From Ruminococcus sp. AM22-13 (GTDB lineage: Bacteria; Bacillota; Clostridia; Lachnospirales; Lachnospiraceae): 64,000 nt of DNA. Within the stretch, counting starts at the first letter, position 1, and each line of letters begins with the position of its first letter. Where the stretch lies: contig NZ_QRIL01000007.1 in the NCBI RefSeq assembly GCF_003471165.1, positions 62,341 through 126,340 on the forward strand. The letters are read 5' to 3'. Below the pieces are notes generated by a model. The model was not told the DNA's origin. It made no database searches and worked only from the letters and a program-made list of their open reading frames with translations. Shown here in pieces: positions 1 to 8,148 of this stretch. Made by a program: the position numbers and the translations under genes.

Positions 1-2104
1 ACGGCTGCCATCCCATAGTATTATCTGCATTTGCCAGAGATCTGTCTTCAGCATTTAACAGAGCTGCTGCTGTATCATGTGCCCACTGATCCATTTCTGC
101 ATCTGTAAAGGTATCGGCTGTATATCCCCCGGATTTTATAGCATTAATTGCATATACTGTTGTATATGTAAGATCAGTACTCTTTCTTTCACCTACTGCT
201 GAGAGAAGATCTACAGATGAAATATCTCTTGGATCATAGCCGATTGCTTCAATAGCAAGAATAAGTTTCGAAAGTTCTGTGGTTCTCCACTGTGCGACAT
301 CCGTTCCTTTATCTTTTAATGACTGTAAATATTCTTTGGTATTTACAAACCACCTATCAAAATAAGTGCTGTCACCATAAGGAACATAGTTACATCTTGC
401 TGCAGTAAAGATTGCCCAAATATCAGTATTATTGTAAGAAGGAGAATCCTTAGGGCCAAAGGAATCTTTATCTTCACAATATTTCATAATAATATTGTTA
501 GCTTTCTTAGCTTTCTGATAATAACTTTCCCAGTTAGCCGGATCGCTAGAAGCTCCTTTTTCACCATTATCAATGACCTGACCTGTGCCATCTACAACTT
601 TTACTTTAAAGGTATATCCATCGCTCTCTGCTTCTGCTTCTTTTCCATCGGCAAACTGTAAAATCGGTTCATTATTCCATTCAACAGTCAGAGGACGTTC
701 ACCAAGAAAATCTGTGTTAATAATTGCTGATTTTACATCTATTGATGGATCACCCGAAGGTAATACAGCAGTAATTTCATATTTATTAACAAGTTCCTGT
801 TGTTCTGCTGTAAGATTAGTGAATTTTGCGCCTGTTACTGTAACTACATTATTGTCGCCATCATCATAAATATTGGTTGCGGTTTCATTTATTTTTTCTA
901 CACGATATGGAAAATGATAATTTTTTGAGGTATCTTTAAATCGGTTAAAATCCCTTGCAACATCTGTATGCCATACTTTGGGCTCAACTTTAGCCTGAAC
1001 TTCCAATGTTATGGTTTCCGTTTTCGGATTATAATATGGATATCCATCATTTTCATCTGCTGAAATGGACCATTTTTTCTCAAAGTCAAAACCTGAATAG
1101 GTTTTCTGCTGTTTCATTTCATCAGTAGTTTTGCCTGCTGAATCATAATCTGCTGGTTTCACATTTTTTGATTCAAGCAAATCTTTTGCTGTATTATTTA
1201 TAGCTTCAATGCTGGGGCTTTTATCTTTATCATAATAATAATTTGTAAAATTTGATTTAGAGCCACTTAAAAATTGTACATATAATCCAGATTGTAAAAA
1301 TTCATCTAATGATTGATCTTTTATACTATTATACAAATCAATAAAAGATTGATCTAAACTGGCTTTACTGAAACAATTTTTTAAATTGATATTTTCAGAC
1401 TGTCTTCCACCGATTTGGTACAATTCAATAAAAAGGCAATTACTTATGATATCATTTACTAAGTTGGAATCACTTTCACTTCCTAATATATAATTGAGTG
1501 AAAATTCACAGTCATCTACTTCACAGTTACGTCCCGTTAAAATATCATTAGAGAAAGAATCACAGGCAGAAACTTTTAAATCTTCACCAAGATTAAAATC
1601 AAATTTATCAAATACACAGGTAACATTTCCAGAAACTGATACACCCTGCAGTATACCGCCAGTAATACGCCTATTCAAAATATTTACATCATTTCCGACT
1701 ATGCTTGCGACAAGTTTAGCTTGTACATCAATATTTACGTTTTTTATTGTTCCTTTTAAATACCACGGAAATAATGATTCATTTTTTCTATAGTTATTTT
1801 CCACAAAATGGATTGTTTTGCCAGAACCATCAAAAACCCCTTCAAATATCTCAGAACTTAATTGGGGCATATTGGAAACGGTTATATCATTTTTTAAAAC
1901 AGCGGTAGCATTTTTATATACAGGATTACTTACAAATTCTATAAAATCATCAGATGATTGAATATAATACTGCCTTTTTTCACCAAGATTAAGATTTGTA
2001 TCTGCATAGACAGCAAAACATTGAATTAAAATGAATAATATAAAAAAAGAAATCATACTTAAAATATAATTTAAGTATTTTTTTGTATTGTTTTTCTTTT
2101 TCAT
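1..2104 (-). CDS. Large secreted protein with beta-helix-like N-terminus and alpha/alpha-toroid-like C-terminal part (3' end outside window)
   Basis: An open frame runs from ATG at 2104 off the window edge (701 codons seen). The first ~36 residues are a basic stretch, a long hydrophobic helix and an AYADT-like cleavage site, so the protein is probably exported. Residues ~50-140 contain FDGSGKTI followed by LKGTIKNVNI, typical of GLUG/pectate-lyase-like beta-helix repeats. The last ~150 residues seen (NTDIWAIFTAARCNY, TTELSKLILAIEAIGYDP, YTTVYAINAIKSGGY) resemble prenyltransferase-like alpha/alpha-toroid repeats. This is the fold of the alpha domain of transcobalamin and intrinsic factor. It lies 109 nt downstream of a DUF4430 gene behind a cobalamin riboswitch, so extracellular corrinoid capture is the likely role. 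The domain calls rest on visual motif similarity; the C-terminus and any wall anchor are not visible. Confidence 0.75.
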   Translation of the reverse strand, partial: MKKKNNTKKYLNYILSMISFFILFILIQCFAVYADTNLNLGEKRQYYIQSSDDFIEFVSNPVYKNATAVLKNDITVSNMPQLSSEIFEGVFDGSGKTIHFVENNYRKNESLFPWYLKGTIKNVNIDVQAKLVASIVGNDVNILNRRITGGILQGVSVSGNVTCVFDKFDFNLGEDLKVSACDSFSNDILTGRNCEVDDCEFSLNYILGSESDSNLVNDIISNCLFIELYQIGGRQSENINLKNCFSKASLDQSFIDLYNSIKDQSLDEFLQSGLYVQFLSGSKSNFTNYYYDKDKSPSIEAINNTAKDLLESKNVKPADYDSAGKTTDEMKQQKTYSGFDFEKKWSISADENDGYPYYNPKTETITLEVQAKVEPKVWHTDVARDFNRFKDTSKNYHFPYRVEKINETATNIYDDGDNNVVTVTGAKFTNLTAEQQELVNKYEITAVLPSGDPSIDVKSAIINTDFLGERPLTVEWNNEPILQFADGKEAEAESDGYTFKVKVVDGTGQVIDNGEKGASSDPANWESYYQKAKKANNIIMKYCEDKDSFGPKDSPSYNNTDIWAIFTAARCNYVPYGDSTYFDRWFVNTKEYLQSLKDKGTDVAQWRTTELSKLILAIEAIGYDPRDISSVDLLSAVGERKSTDLTYTTVYAINAIKSGGYTADTFTDAEMDQWAHDTAAALLNAEDRSLANADNTMGWQP

Positions 2105-2122
2105 TATTTTTTGCCTTTTCCT

Positions 2123-2188
2123 TTAAAAATAAAAGTAACTACAATGTTTTTAACCTGCTTGGTGAAGTAATTAACATTGCAGTTACTT
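2123..2188 (-). terminator. Hairpin with T-rich tail between the two corrinoid genes
   Basis: Two 16-nt arms (2133-2148 and 2173-2188) pair with one G-U wobble around a ~24-nt loop. On the minus strand the second arm runs into TTTTATTTTT. The position between the DUF4430 gene and the large gene suggests partial termination that would make the small secreted protein more abundant than the large one. Confidence 0.6.
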
Positions 2189-2213
2189 TGTTATAAATAT
2201 AGTTAATTATATT

Positions 2214-2936
2214 TTACCAAGCTTTAACCTGAACCCAATCGCCGTTAGAATTCTGCATATAACTGTCCTGTCCCTGATCCAGACCCATCATCATAGAAAA
2301 ATCCATACAGATTTTATCTCCAGTAGATACTACTGAATCTACTCCATCATAAGGAGATGCATTGTTAATGATACACATCCAACCTGAATAATTATTATAG
2401 TCCTTTTCTGAAATATAATTTTCAAAATGGACGGTATTATTCCATGTGGAATTTTCGGCTAATCCTAATGCCTTCTCTGTATCAGTTAATTTCTCTAATT
2501 TAAAATAATCGCCTCGAGTTCTGGAATTTGAAGCTCCATTATCTTTAAAATATTTATTTGTATTGGTATGTCCATCTTTTTTAATAGCAGAAATATAATT
2601 TCCATACTGGCTCTTATACCATTCCAAAGACCCTTTTCGATGATATGTACGATCTGTTCCATTAATATTTCTGGTGACATCTACCTGAGTACCTTCTCCA
2701 ACCGCCTGCAGTAAAGCATCCATTGCAGTAACCTTAGCATCACCATCTTTTGAAACAGTAATTGATGTTTCAGGAAGAATATAGTCTGCTGTTTTTTGAA
2801 GTGCACCTGTTAAGCCTGTAGTTTTGATACTTACAGTTACTGTTGCAGTATCTGCCATAGCCGGTACTGCTGTGCTTCCTACCATTGTTGTTGCCATTAA
2901 GAATGCAATCACGCTTTTTCTTACTTTCATGTTCAT
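2214..2936 (-). CDS. Secreted DUF4430 protein, transcobalamin beta-domain-like
   Basis: The gene encodes 240 residues. ATG at 2936 lies 7 nt behind a perfect AAGGAGG. Residues 1-28 form a signal peptide (basic start, hydrophobic core, AMADT cleavage site) with no lipobox cysteine, so the product is probably released or held by a partner. The rest matches the DUF4430 pattern: a beta-rich N-terminal part with DALLQAV, then a GWMCIINN segment like the GWMYSVNG signature, then an acidic end (GDKICMDFSMM). DUF4430 corresponds to the C-terminal beta domain of transcobalamin. A cobalamin riboswitch directly upstream supports a role in corrinoid binding at the cell surface. The downstream neighbour supplies a toroid-like domain, so together they resemble the two halves of a transcobalamin. 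Binding itself is inferred. Confidence 0.85.
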   Translation of the reverse strand: MNMKVRKSVIAFLMATTMVGSTAVPAMADTATVTVSIKTTGLTGALQKTADYILPETSITVSKDGDAKVTAMDALLQAVGEGTQVDVTRNINGTDRTYHRKGSLEWYKSQYGNYISAIKKDGHTNTNKYFKDNGASNSRTRGDYFKLEKLTDTEKALGLAENSTWNNTVHFENYISEKDYNNYSGWMCIINNASPYDGVDSVVSTGDKICMDFSMMMGLDQGQDSYMQNSNGDWVQVKAW

Positions 2937-3049
2937 TTTGTTTCCTCCTTAATTAAATGTATTATTTTTTCGCAGGTTATCCTGCAAAATATATCATTTC
3001 GCAGCCTTTTCAGACTACGTTGATACCTGTTTTCCATAAAAAAGGGTAT

Positions 3050-3083
3050 AAAAAATAAACCTCCGTTATGCCTACAGATGTTT
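3050..3083 (-). terminator. Intrinsic terminator of the cobalamin riboswitch
   Basis: On the minus strand AAAC-TC-TGT pairs with ACGGA-GTTT around a short loop and is followed by ATTTTTTAT. It lies just downstream of the riboswitch core and ~115 nt before the DUF4430 start, the expected place for a ligand-controlled terminator. Confidence 0.6.
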
Positions 3084-3098
3084 GTTTTTTATTTTTTT

Positions 3099-3262
3099 AC
3101 TAAAGTCCGTCTCCTGACTTAAAGTTCCAACCTACTTGCTGCCCTTCTCGGAAAGGATCTTTCCAATGGTTTCGCAGTGTTCGTCCTTATTACAGTGGGA
3201 ATAAACCGTACCGGTATCTCACCGGATTTCCGAAAACTAAAGGGATAAAAAGCGACTTCCGA
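3099..3262 (-). promoter_or_regulatory. Cobalamin riboswitch (minus strand)
   Basis: Read on the minus strand the segment shows the class hallmarks in order: AATCCGGTGAGATACCGG (P3-like hairpin), CCCACTGTAA (the conserved CCACTGTA block), and near the 3' end AAGTCAGGAGACGGACTT (B12 box). AAGTC near 3258 can pair with GACTT near 3102 to close P1. It controls the DUF4430 gene and probably the large secreted gene after it. With bound cobalamin, expression should fall. Confidence 0.9.
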
Positions 3263-3369
3263 TATTCAGTTATCAACGAATCATGAAAGCTTATCTCAGC
3301 CTATAATGAAAATAGGATACTGACTCCACTACTTTTTTCACTTCTCTTTTTGCCTTACAATAGTCTTAG

Positions 3370-4850
3370 GCAGGATTAAGTTTGATTGCACCTTGGAGGA
3401 TTTGCACCCCGTTTGTCAACGTAAATGATTTGCCCTTGAGCACAGCATATTGTCGCACCTTTTATGAATAGCACGAGTAGCAAAGTCCGTATTATCTCGG
3501 GCAAATCTCCTGCCAATTCTATAGTAAAGGAGTTGTTCTGTATGAAAGACCTTCTGGAAATTTCCTGTGGACTGGATGTCCACAAAGAAAAAATTGTTGC
3601 ATGTATCCTGACTGGTCCTCTGGGCAAGCCAACCCGTTCTGAAATCCGTGAGTTTTCTACATTGATTCCGGATATGATAGCATTACGGAATTGGATCGTT
3701 TCTAAAAACTGCCATCATGTAGCTATGGAAAGCACCGGTATCTATTGGATGCCGATTTATGAAATACTGGAGGATGCTTTCTCTGGTGACATTACCCTGC
3801 TTGTTGTAAATGCACGCCATATGAAAAATGTTCCTGGCAAAAAGACCGATATGCGGGATTCCGAATGGATTTCCACCTTGCTTCGCGCCGGACTTTTGAA
3901 CGGAAGTTTTATTCCCGAAAAAAGAATTCGGGAATTCCGCGATCTAAATCGTTACCGTAAGAGTGTCATCCGCGATATTACATCACAGAAGAACAGGATT
4001 GAGAAATTTTTACAAAGTTCCGGCTTCCGTCTATCATCCTTTATTTCTGATATTTTTGGCGCTTCGGGTAGAAACATCATTCTGCATTTAATTGAACATG
4101 GGCAGATTGATAAAACTGCTTTAGATTCTTGTCTCAAAACCAAGACCAGAAACCGTATTGATGAAATTCTCATGTCCGTGAACGGAACACTGTCAGAACA
4201 CCAAAAGGCATTTTTAAGGATTCTCATGACTCATTATGATTCTTTAAAGAAACATCTTGCTGAAATTGAAACGAGTCTCGAGGAAGATATGGCTCCATTT
4301 GCCCTGCAGGTTGAGCAGTTGAATAGCATCTATGGAATAAGCACAACTGCTTCCTGTGCAATTATTGCTGAAATCGGTATTGATATGAAGCCGTTTAAAA
4401 CTGCGGAACACATCTGCTCATGGGCCGGTTTGTGCCCAGGTAATAACGAAAGTGCTGGAAAACGAAAAAGCACCTCTGTCACAAAAGGCAATCCTTACAT
4501 AAAAAGTATGCTCTGCGAAATTGCCTGGGTGATTGCAGGGAAACGCAACACTTATCTTTCGGCATGGTACTGGAGAATCAAACAGAAAAAAGGAGCCAAA
4601 AAAGCGATTGTCGCACTTGCCCGAAAACTTCTTGTCATCATCTACACAATGTTAAAACAAGGAACTCTATTTGACGAATCCTGTTTTGAAACAAGACGTA
4701 AGCACTGTGAACAAAAACAGCTTTCTCGTTATATACGGGAATTGGAAAAGCATGGTTATCATGTGGAAGCTCAAAGCTAGCCTTTCTTAAATACGATCAA
4801 TATCTCACTACAGGCAGCCAATACTGTGACTGCTTTATAGTGATGCTTTC
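3370..4850 (+). mobile_element. IS110-family insertion sequence (approximate limits)
   Basis: The element is defined by its transposase and the flanking non-coding DNA. IS110 elements lack clear terminal inverted repeats, so the ends cannot be placed by eye. The ~170 nt upstream of the transposase are non-coding and contain complementary blocks (GATTTGCCC at 3427-3435 and GGGCAAATC at 3499-3507), as expected where IS110-group elements encode their bridge RNA. The element sits upstream of the riboswitch-controlled DUF4430 gene and separates it from the second corrinoid operon. Confidence 0.55.
3542..4780 (+). CDS. IS110-family transposase (DEDD recombinase)
   Basis: The gene encodes 412 residues, full length for the family. 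ATG at 3542 is 9 nt behind AAAGGAG; the in-frame codons upstream have no such site. The N-terminal RuvC-like domain has the DEDD acidic set at D12 (LDVHKEK), E63 (MESTGIYW), D103 and D106 (KTDMRDSEW). The C-terminal Transposase_20 domain contains GISTTASCAIIAEIG and the serine motif NNESAGKRKS. IS110 enzymes move DNA guided by a structured RNA made from the element's own non-coding end. The protein looks intact, so the element may be active. Confidence 0.92.
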   Translation: MKDLLEISCGLDVHKEKIVACILTGPLGKPTRSEIREFSTLIPDMIALRNWIVSKNCHHVAMESTGIYWMPIYEILEDAFSGDITLLVVNARHMKNVPGKKTDMRDSEWISTLLRAGLLNGSFIPEKRIREFRDLNRYRKSVIRDITSQKNRIEKFLQSSGFRLSSFISDIFGASGRNIILHLIEHGQIDKTALDSCLKTKTRNRIDEILMSVNGTLSEHQKAFLRILMTHYDSLKKHLAEIETSLEEDMAPFALQVEQLNSIYGISTTASCAIIAEIGIDMKPFKTAEHICSWAGLCPGNNESAGKRKSTSVTKGNPYIKSMLCEIAWVIAGKRNTYLSAWYWRIKQKKGAKKAIVALARKLLVIIYTMLKQGTLFDESCFETRRKHCEQKQLSRYIRELEKHGYHVEAQS

Positions 4851-5461
4851 ATAATTGTTGAAAACATTTGTTGTCAAGGTTCAGTTTTTTGCTACGTGTT
4901 TTATTTTCGTAGCAAGTGCAAAAAAAATCCCCACCATACTGGCAGGGAATATAATGTACAGATTGAACTTTCACTCATATCCTTCGCATTATAGTATTCC
5001 CTTTGAATACCATTACAAGAATACAGTGAACTGCAGACTAAATATACTGCAAGGGAACGGAACCCTGTTTGGGATTCTCACCCAACGATTCTTCAATCAT
5101 TACCGTAGTAATGAGCTGTACATGTGCGCTAAACGCTATTCGTTTTTTACGAAACCATCTTAACATTTTGTCCATAATTTGTCAATATCCCGATTACAAA
5201 TAAATTACTGTTCACTCCGTGCCCAGTAACACGCTACGCGATGCACAGAATTTATGCTAAACGCATAAATTCGCGCGGTATTTCTCGGGTTTTCTGTGAC
5301 CTTCGCTCACAAAAAACACCTCGCGGGATACTACCAGTGAATAGTAATACAAATAATTACTTCCCTTATTATTCCCGGAATACGTCTGAGAAAACACTCT
5401 TTTACAGAATCTCCACAATGTGGAATATACAAATCAAAGGAATGATCTTCCACACTCTGTT
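4781..5461. other. Non-coding stretch between IS110 transposase and Rpn-like gene
   Basis: No convincing gene was found. The first ~70 nt carry a bulged hairpin (TCACTA...TAGTGA, about 4806-4850) that may belong to the IS110 right end. The distal part contains a 143-bp palindromic repeat listed separately. Confidence 0.6.
5205..5347. repeat. 143-bp nested palindromic element
   Basis: Outer arms TTACTGTTCACT (5205-5216) and AGTGAATAGTAA (5336-5347) match with one mismatch. Inside are a perfect 10-bp hairpin (5248-5272, arms GAATTTATGC and GCATAAATTC) and a second large imperfect hairpin (about 5278-5335) with a TGTGA...TCACA tip. The layout is like a MITE or REP-type repeat. Function unknown. 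Confidence 0.6.
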
Positions 5462-6367
5462 CTAAAGCCCATACTCATCATAATACTGTCTGCGCTTTTT
5501 AGCATCTGTCACTACGATCTGAATCTCATCATTTCTCTTATCAAGAATAAGTTTATTAATCAAAACACTAAGGCGTTCTTCTCCTCTGACTTCGCCAATT
5601 GCTTTTCCTTCCGCTCTTAACCTTTCCGATTCCAGTTCCAAAACTTTTCCACCCATAGCATCACCTATCCCTTTCTGGATCTTCTCTTCATCCTGGAAGA
5701 TATAGTCCGAGATTTTTACAATCAGTTTTATCAGATCCGTATATAATTCCGACCTTCCAGATCCTGTCAGTTCCTTTTCAAGCTTTACACGTATCTCCTC
5801 ATACTCATTCAACAATGTCTGAAATAACCGGGGATTCTCCCTCATATCATGGGCTCTTTTCTCATATCTCATGATATAAAACGGAAGCAGCATCAGCAGA
5901 TTTTTCTCAAAAATACTTTCCGCTGTATAATCAGCCATTTTTACAGTTGGTACGCGGTACATCTGCTTTCTCCCATCCGGAAAAATCACATTCGTTTCCA
6001 GAAAATCCGGCGTATTCCCCGAACTTCTCAAAAACAACACGCAGGATCTCGGGAACTCTATCTCATACCTTCGTCCCTGCTTTGCCGCATATTCAATAGC
6101 AATCGCAAAGTCATACTCTATCATACGCACTGCCATTGTCGTATCATCCGTACTCTGACATTCAATATGATACATCTTCTTCCCGATCAGAAGACAGGAA
6201 TCCGTGATGACCTCCCCGTCCGCCTGCTGGTGCTCATTGCGAAGCTGCGTGATCTCTACATCTTCCGGATAGGATGTATGAAACACTTCATTGATCAATG
6301 GTATAACCAGCCGTGGTATCTTTTCAACCATAGTACGGAACACATCATCAAAAATCGTATTGTTCAT
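5462..6367 (-). CDS. Rpn-family PD-(D/E)XK nuclease
   Basis: The gene encodes 301 residues. ATG at 6367 lies behind AAGGAGGAATTAA. The N-terminus (FDDVFRTMVEKIPRLVIPLI) and the core DGEVITDSCLLI...YHIECQS fit the Rpn/PDDEXK_1-like nucleases, where D and E-x-Q form the metal site. The C-terminal ~80 residues are charged and helical (ESERLRAEGKAIGE). Such genes are often labelled recombination-promoting nuclease or putative transposase and occur in several copies in gut Firmicutes. It lies beside an IS110 element and palindromic repeats, which marks the segment as recombination-prone. Cellular role uncertain. Confidence 0.8.
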   Translation of the reverse strand: MNNTIFDDVFRTMVEKIPRLVIPLINEVFHTSYPEDVEITQLRNEHQQADGEVITDSCLLIGKKMYHIECQSTDDTTMAVRMIEYDFAIAIEYAAKQGRRYEIEFPRSCVLFLRSSGNTPDFLETNVIFPDGRKQMYRVPTVKMADYTAESIFEKNLLMLLPFYIMRYEKRAHDMRENPRLFQTLLNEYEEIRVKLEKELTGSGRSELYTDLIKLIVKISDYIFQDEEKIQKGIGDAMGGKVLELESERLRAEGKAIGEVRGEERLSVLINKLILDKRNDEIQIVVTDAKKRRQYYDEYGL

Positions 6368-6821
6368 TTAATTCCTCCTTATTATAACATTTTCCCAGAG
6401 CTTTGAGAACCTCCAAAACACCCCTTAATCAAACATGAACTGTTTTATTCCCACCTCCCGTTCAGGCAAAGCCAACGGGCAGAATGTTATAATATTCAGG
6501 AACGTTTGCTTTACCACTATAAAATTTAAATTATCTTTGTGAAAATGTCGGCGAACGCCAGAGAAACCCGTTATGAACCGCCAGACCTGGCACGAGTAAT
6601 ATAAGATTTTCACTATAATCTATAGTCTAAAATACGCTGTTTCAAAAATCAAGCACTATTTCACACATTACTGTTCAATTACTATTCAACTACTATTTCA
6701 AAACCAAAAACATTACCTGCAAATCATACAAATCCCCACACATCCAATAACCAGCGCACAGAAAAGAAACGCTTTCCCTGCGCGTCCCCTCCCTGATTTT
6801 GTCTCCCCCTCAAAAAATTTG
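6368..6821. other. AT-rich non-coding stretch before the second cobalamin riboswitch
   Basis: No gene was recognised. The only short open frame on the minus strand (6425-6613) has no ribosome binding site and no family resemblance. The promoter of the downstream riboswitch begins at about 6822. Confidence 0.5.
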
Positions 6822-6849
6822 TTGTCTTTTCTCCAAAAAAGTGTATAAT
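6822..6849 (+). promoter_or_regulatory. Sigma-A-type promoter of the LRR-cbiZ operon
   Basis: TTGTCT (6822-6827) and TATAAT (6844-6849) are separated by 16 nt. A second TATAAT lies at 6854-6859. It is the nearest good promoter to the riboswitch, ~70 nt upstream. Confidence 0.6.
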
Positions 6850-6919
6850 ACGTATAATACAATTTAATCGAACATTCATTGACAATTACCGGTTTTTAGT
6901 TCTGTCAGTCACGGTATAG

Positions 6920-7072
6920 AAATGTCGGACTTTCAGCTAAGAGGGAATCAGGTCAGAATCCTGAACAGTCGTGCTGCTGTATACGTGCAGCCATATCTCA
7001 TATCCATTGCATCGTTATGCGAGAAGGAGAGACATGGCGTTACTGCGTGAGTCAGAATACCTGCTATAAACT
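6920..7072 (+). promoter_or_regulatory. Cobalamin riboswitch (plus strand)
   Basis: The segment shows AGAGGGAATCAGGTCAGAAT with CCTGAACAG, then GTGCTGCTGTATACG, and a B12-box variant GTGAGTCAGAATACCTGC near the 3' end. This order and spacing match cobalamin riboswitches. The downstream operon ends with cbiZ, a corrinoid-salvage gene, which supports the call independently. The core ends ~210 nt before the first start codon; a distinct terminator was not resolved by eye. Confidence 0.85.
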
Positions 7073-7285
7073 GCCGCCATTAACTACACGCAATAGGAAA
7101 TGGAAGGGTGATCTTCTTTAGTGTTCTCTTTTTTACAGAAGTATCATCCTTACATATGTTTTCTCTGTTCCTTTTAAGGAATATAGAACACCGGCAGTTA
7201 TTGGTACCTTGTTATTTTTATCATAGTCCATACTACTCCCATGCAGAGAAAACAACATTGTCTATCAGCAAAGGAGTATTTTTTT

Positions 7286-8104
7286 ATGTCAAATTCTCTG
7301 ACACTTACGCGTCGTAACTGCGGACAGTATATTGAGAAGAATATGGAACTTCCACAAAACTGCCGCTCTATCTCAGCAGAAACCTTTTTTAACAGACCTG
7401 ATATTCGTTCTGTGGTATTTCCCTATGAAATGGAACAGATTGGAAACAAAGCCTTTCAGGGATGTTCCCGGTTAAGCAGAATAGAGCTTCCTGAACATCT
7501 GCAAAAACTTGGCATAGGGGTATTTTCAGACTGCATTTCTCTGAAAAAAGTCAAAATTCCCGCCAGCCTTACCAGTATTCCAAAAAATGCATTTAACAAT
7601 GGCCGAAAACTGAACAGTCTGGAGTTCGCCCCGAACAGCAAACTGACATTTATCGGTCCGAATGCCTTTTCAGAATGCGCTACTCTTACGGAAGTTGTTT
7701 TCCCTGCCTCTCTGGAAGAAATCGATGACAGGGCTTTTTATAAATGTAAGAAACTGAGTTGTATTTCTTTTCCGGGGGGGGATTTAAGGGTTATCGGAAA
7801 GCAGGCTTTCTATTTCTGCGGAATGGATTCGCTGCAGCTGCCTGATTCGCTGGAAGTCCTTGATGAGAGTGCTTTTTTTAAGTGCTGTAATCTGACCTCT
7901 GTGGTGATTCCGCCCAATGTCAGATACCTTGGAAAATGGATCTTTCATGGATGTAACCGCCTGCAGTATCTGGAGATTCGCCATGATCCTGAATTTATCG
8001 GGGAATGGATCATCAACAAAGCGGCTACGATCCGCTGTTATAAAGGTTCTAAAGTAGACAGATACTGCCAGCAGTCAGGATTCAAAGTAGAATACTTTTC
8101 CTAA
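7286..8104 (+). CDS. BspA-like leucine-rich repeat protein (LRR_5)
   Basis: The gene encodes 272 residues from ATG at 7286, behind AAAGGAG; an upstream in-frame ATG at 7241 has no such site. It holds consecutive ~23-residue LRR_5 repeats with the F..C..L..V..P..L..I...AF pattern (for example VVFPASLEEIDDRAFYKCKK). There is no signal peptide or membrane helix, so it should be cytoplasmic. That is unusual, since most BspA-like proteins are exported. It is the first gene after a cobalamin riboswitch and lies 44 nt before cbiZ, so it should follow vitamin supply. A scaffold or binding role is only a guess. Confidence 0.8.
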   Translation: MSNSLTLTRRNCGQYIEKNMELPQNCRSISAETFFNRPDIRSVVFPYEMEQIGNKAFQGCSRLSRIELPEHLQKLGIGVFSDCISLKKVKIPASLTSIPKNAFNNGRKLNSLEFAPNSKLTFIGPNAFSECATLTEVVFPASLEEIDDRAFYKCKKLSCISFPGGDLRVIGKQAFYFCGMDSLQLPDSLEVLDESAFFKCCNLTSVVIPPNVRYLGKWIFHGCNRLQYLEIRHDPEFIGEWIINKAATIRCYKGSKVDRYCQQSGFKVEYFS

Positions 8105-8148
8105 TAACAACAAAATCTGTATTGAACAGACAAAAAAGAGGAATGTTT

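Noticed and set aside
3376..3627. 83-codon minus-strand frame overlapping the IS110 transposase start
   Set aside because: It is antisense to the transposase, has no ribosome site and no family resemblance; it covers the likely guide-RNA region.
5462..6367. Calling the Rpn-like gene a second insertion sequence
   Set aside because: No terminal repeats or target duplication were found around it; the nuclease fold alone does not prove mobility.
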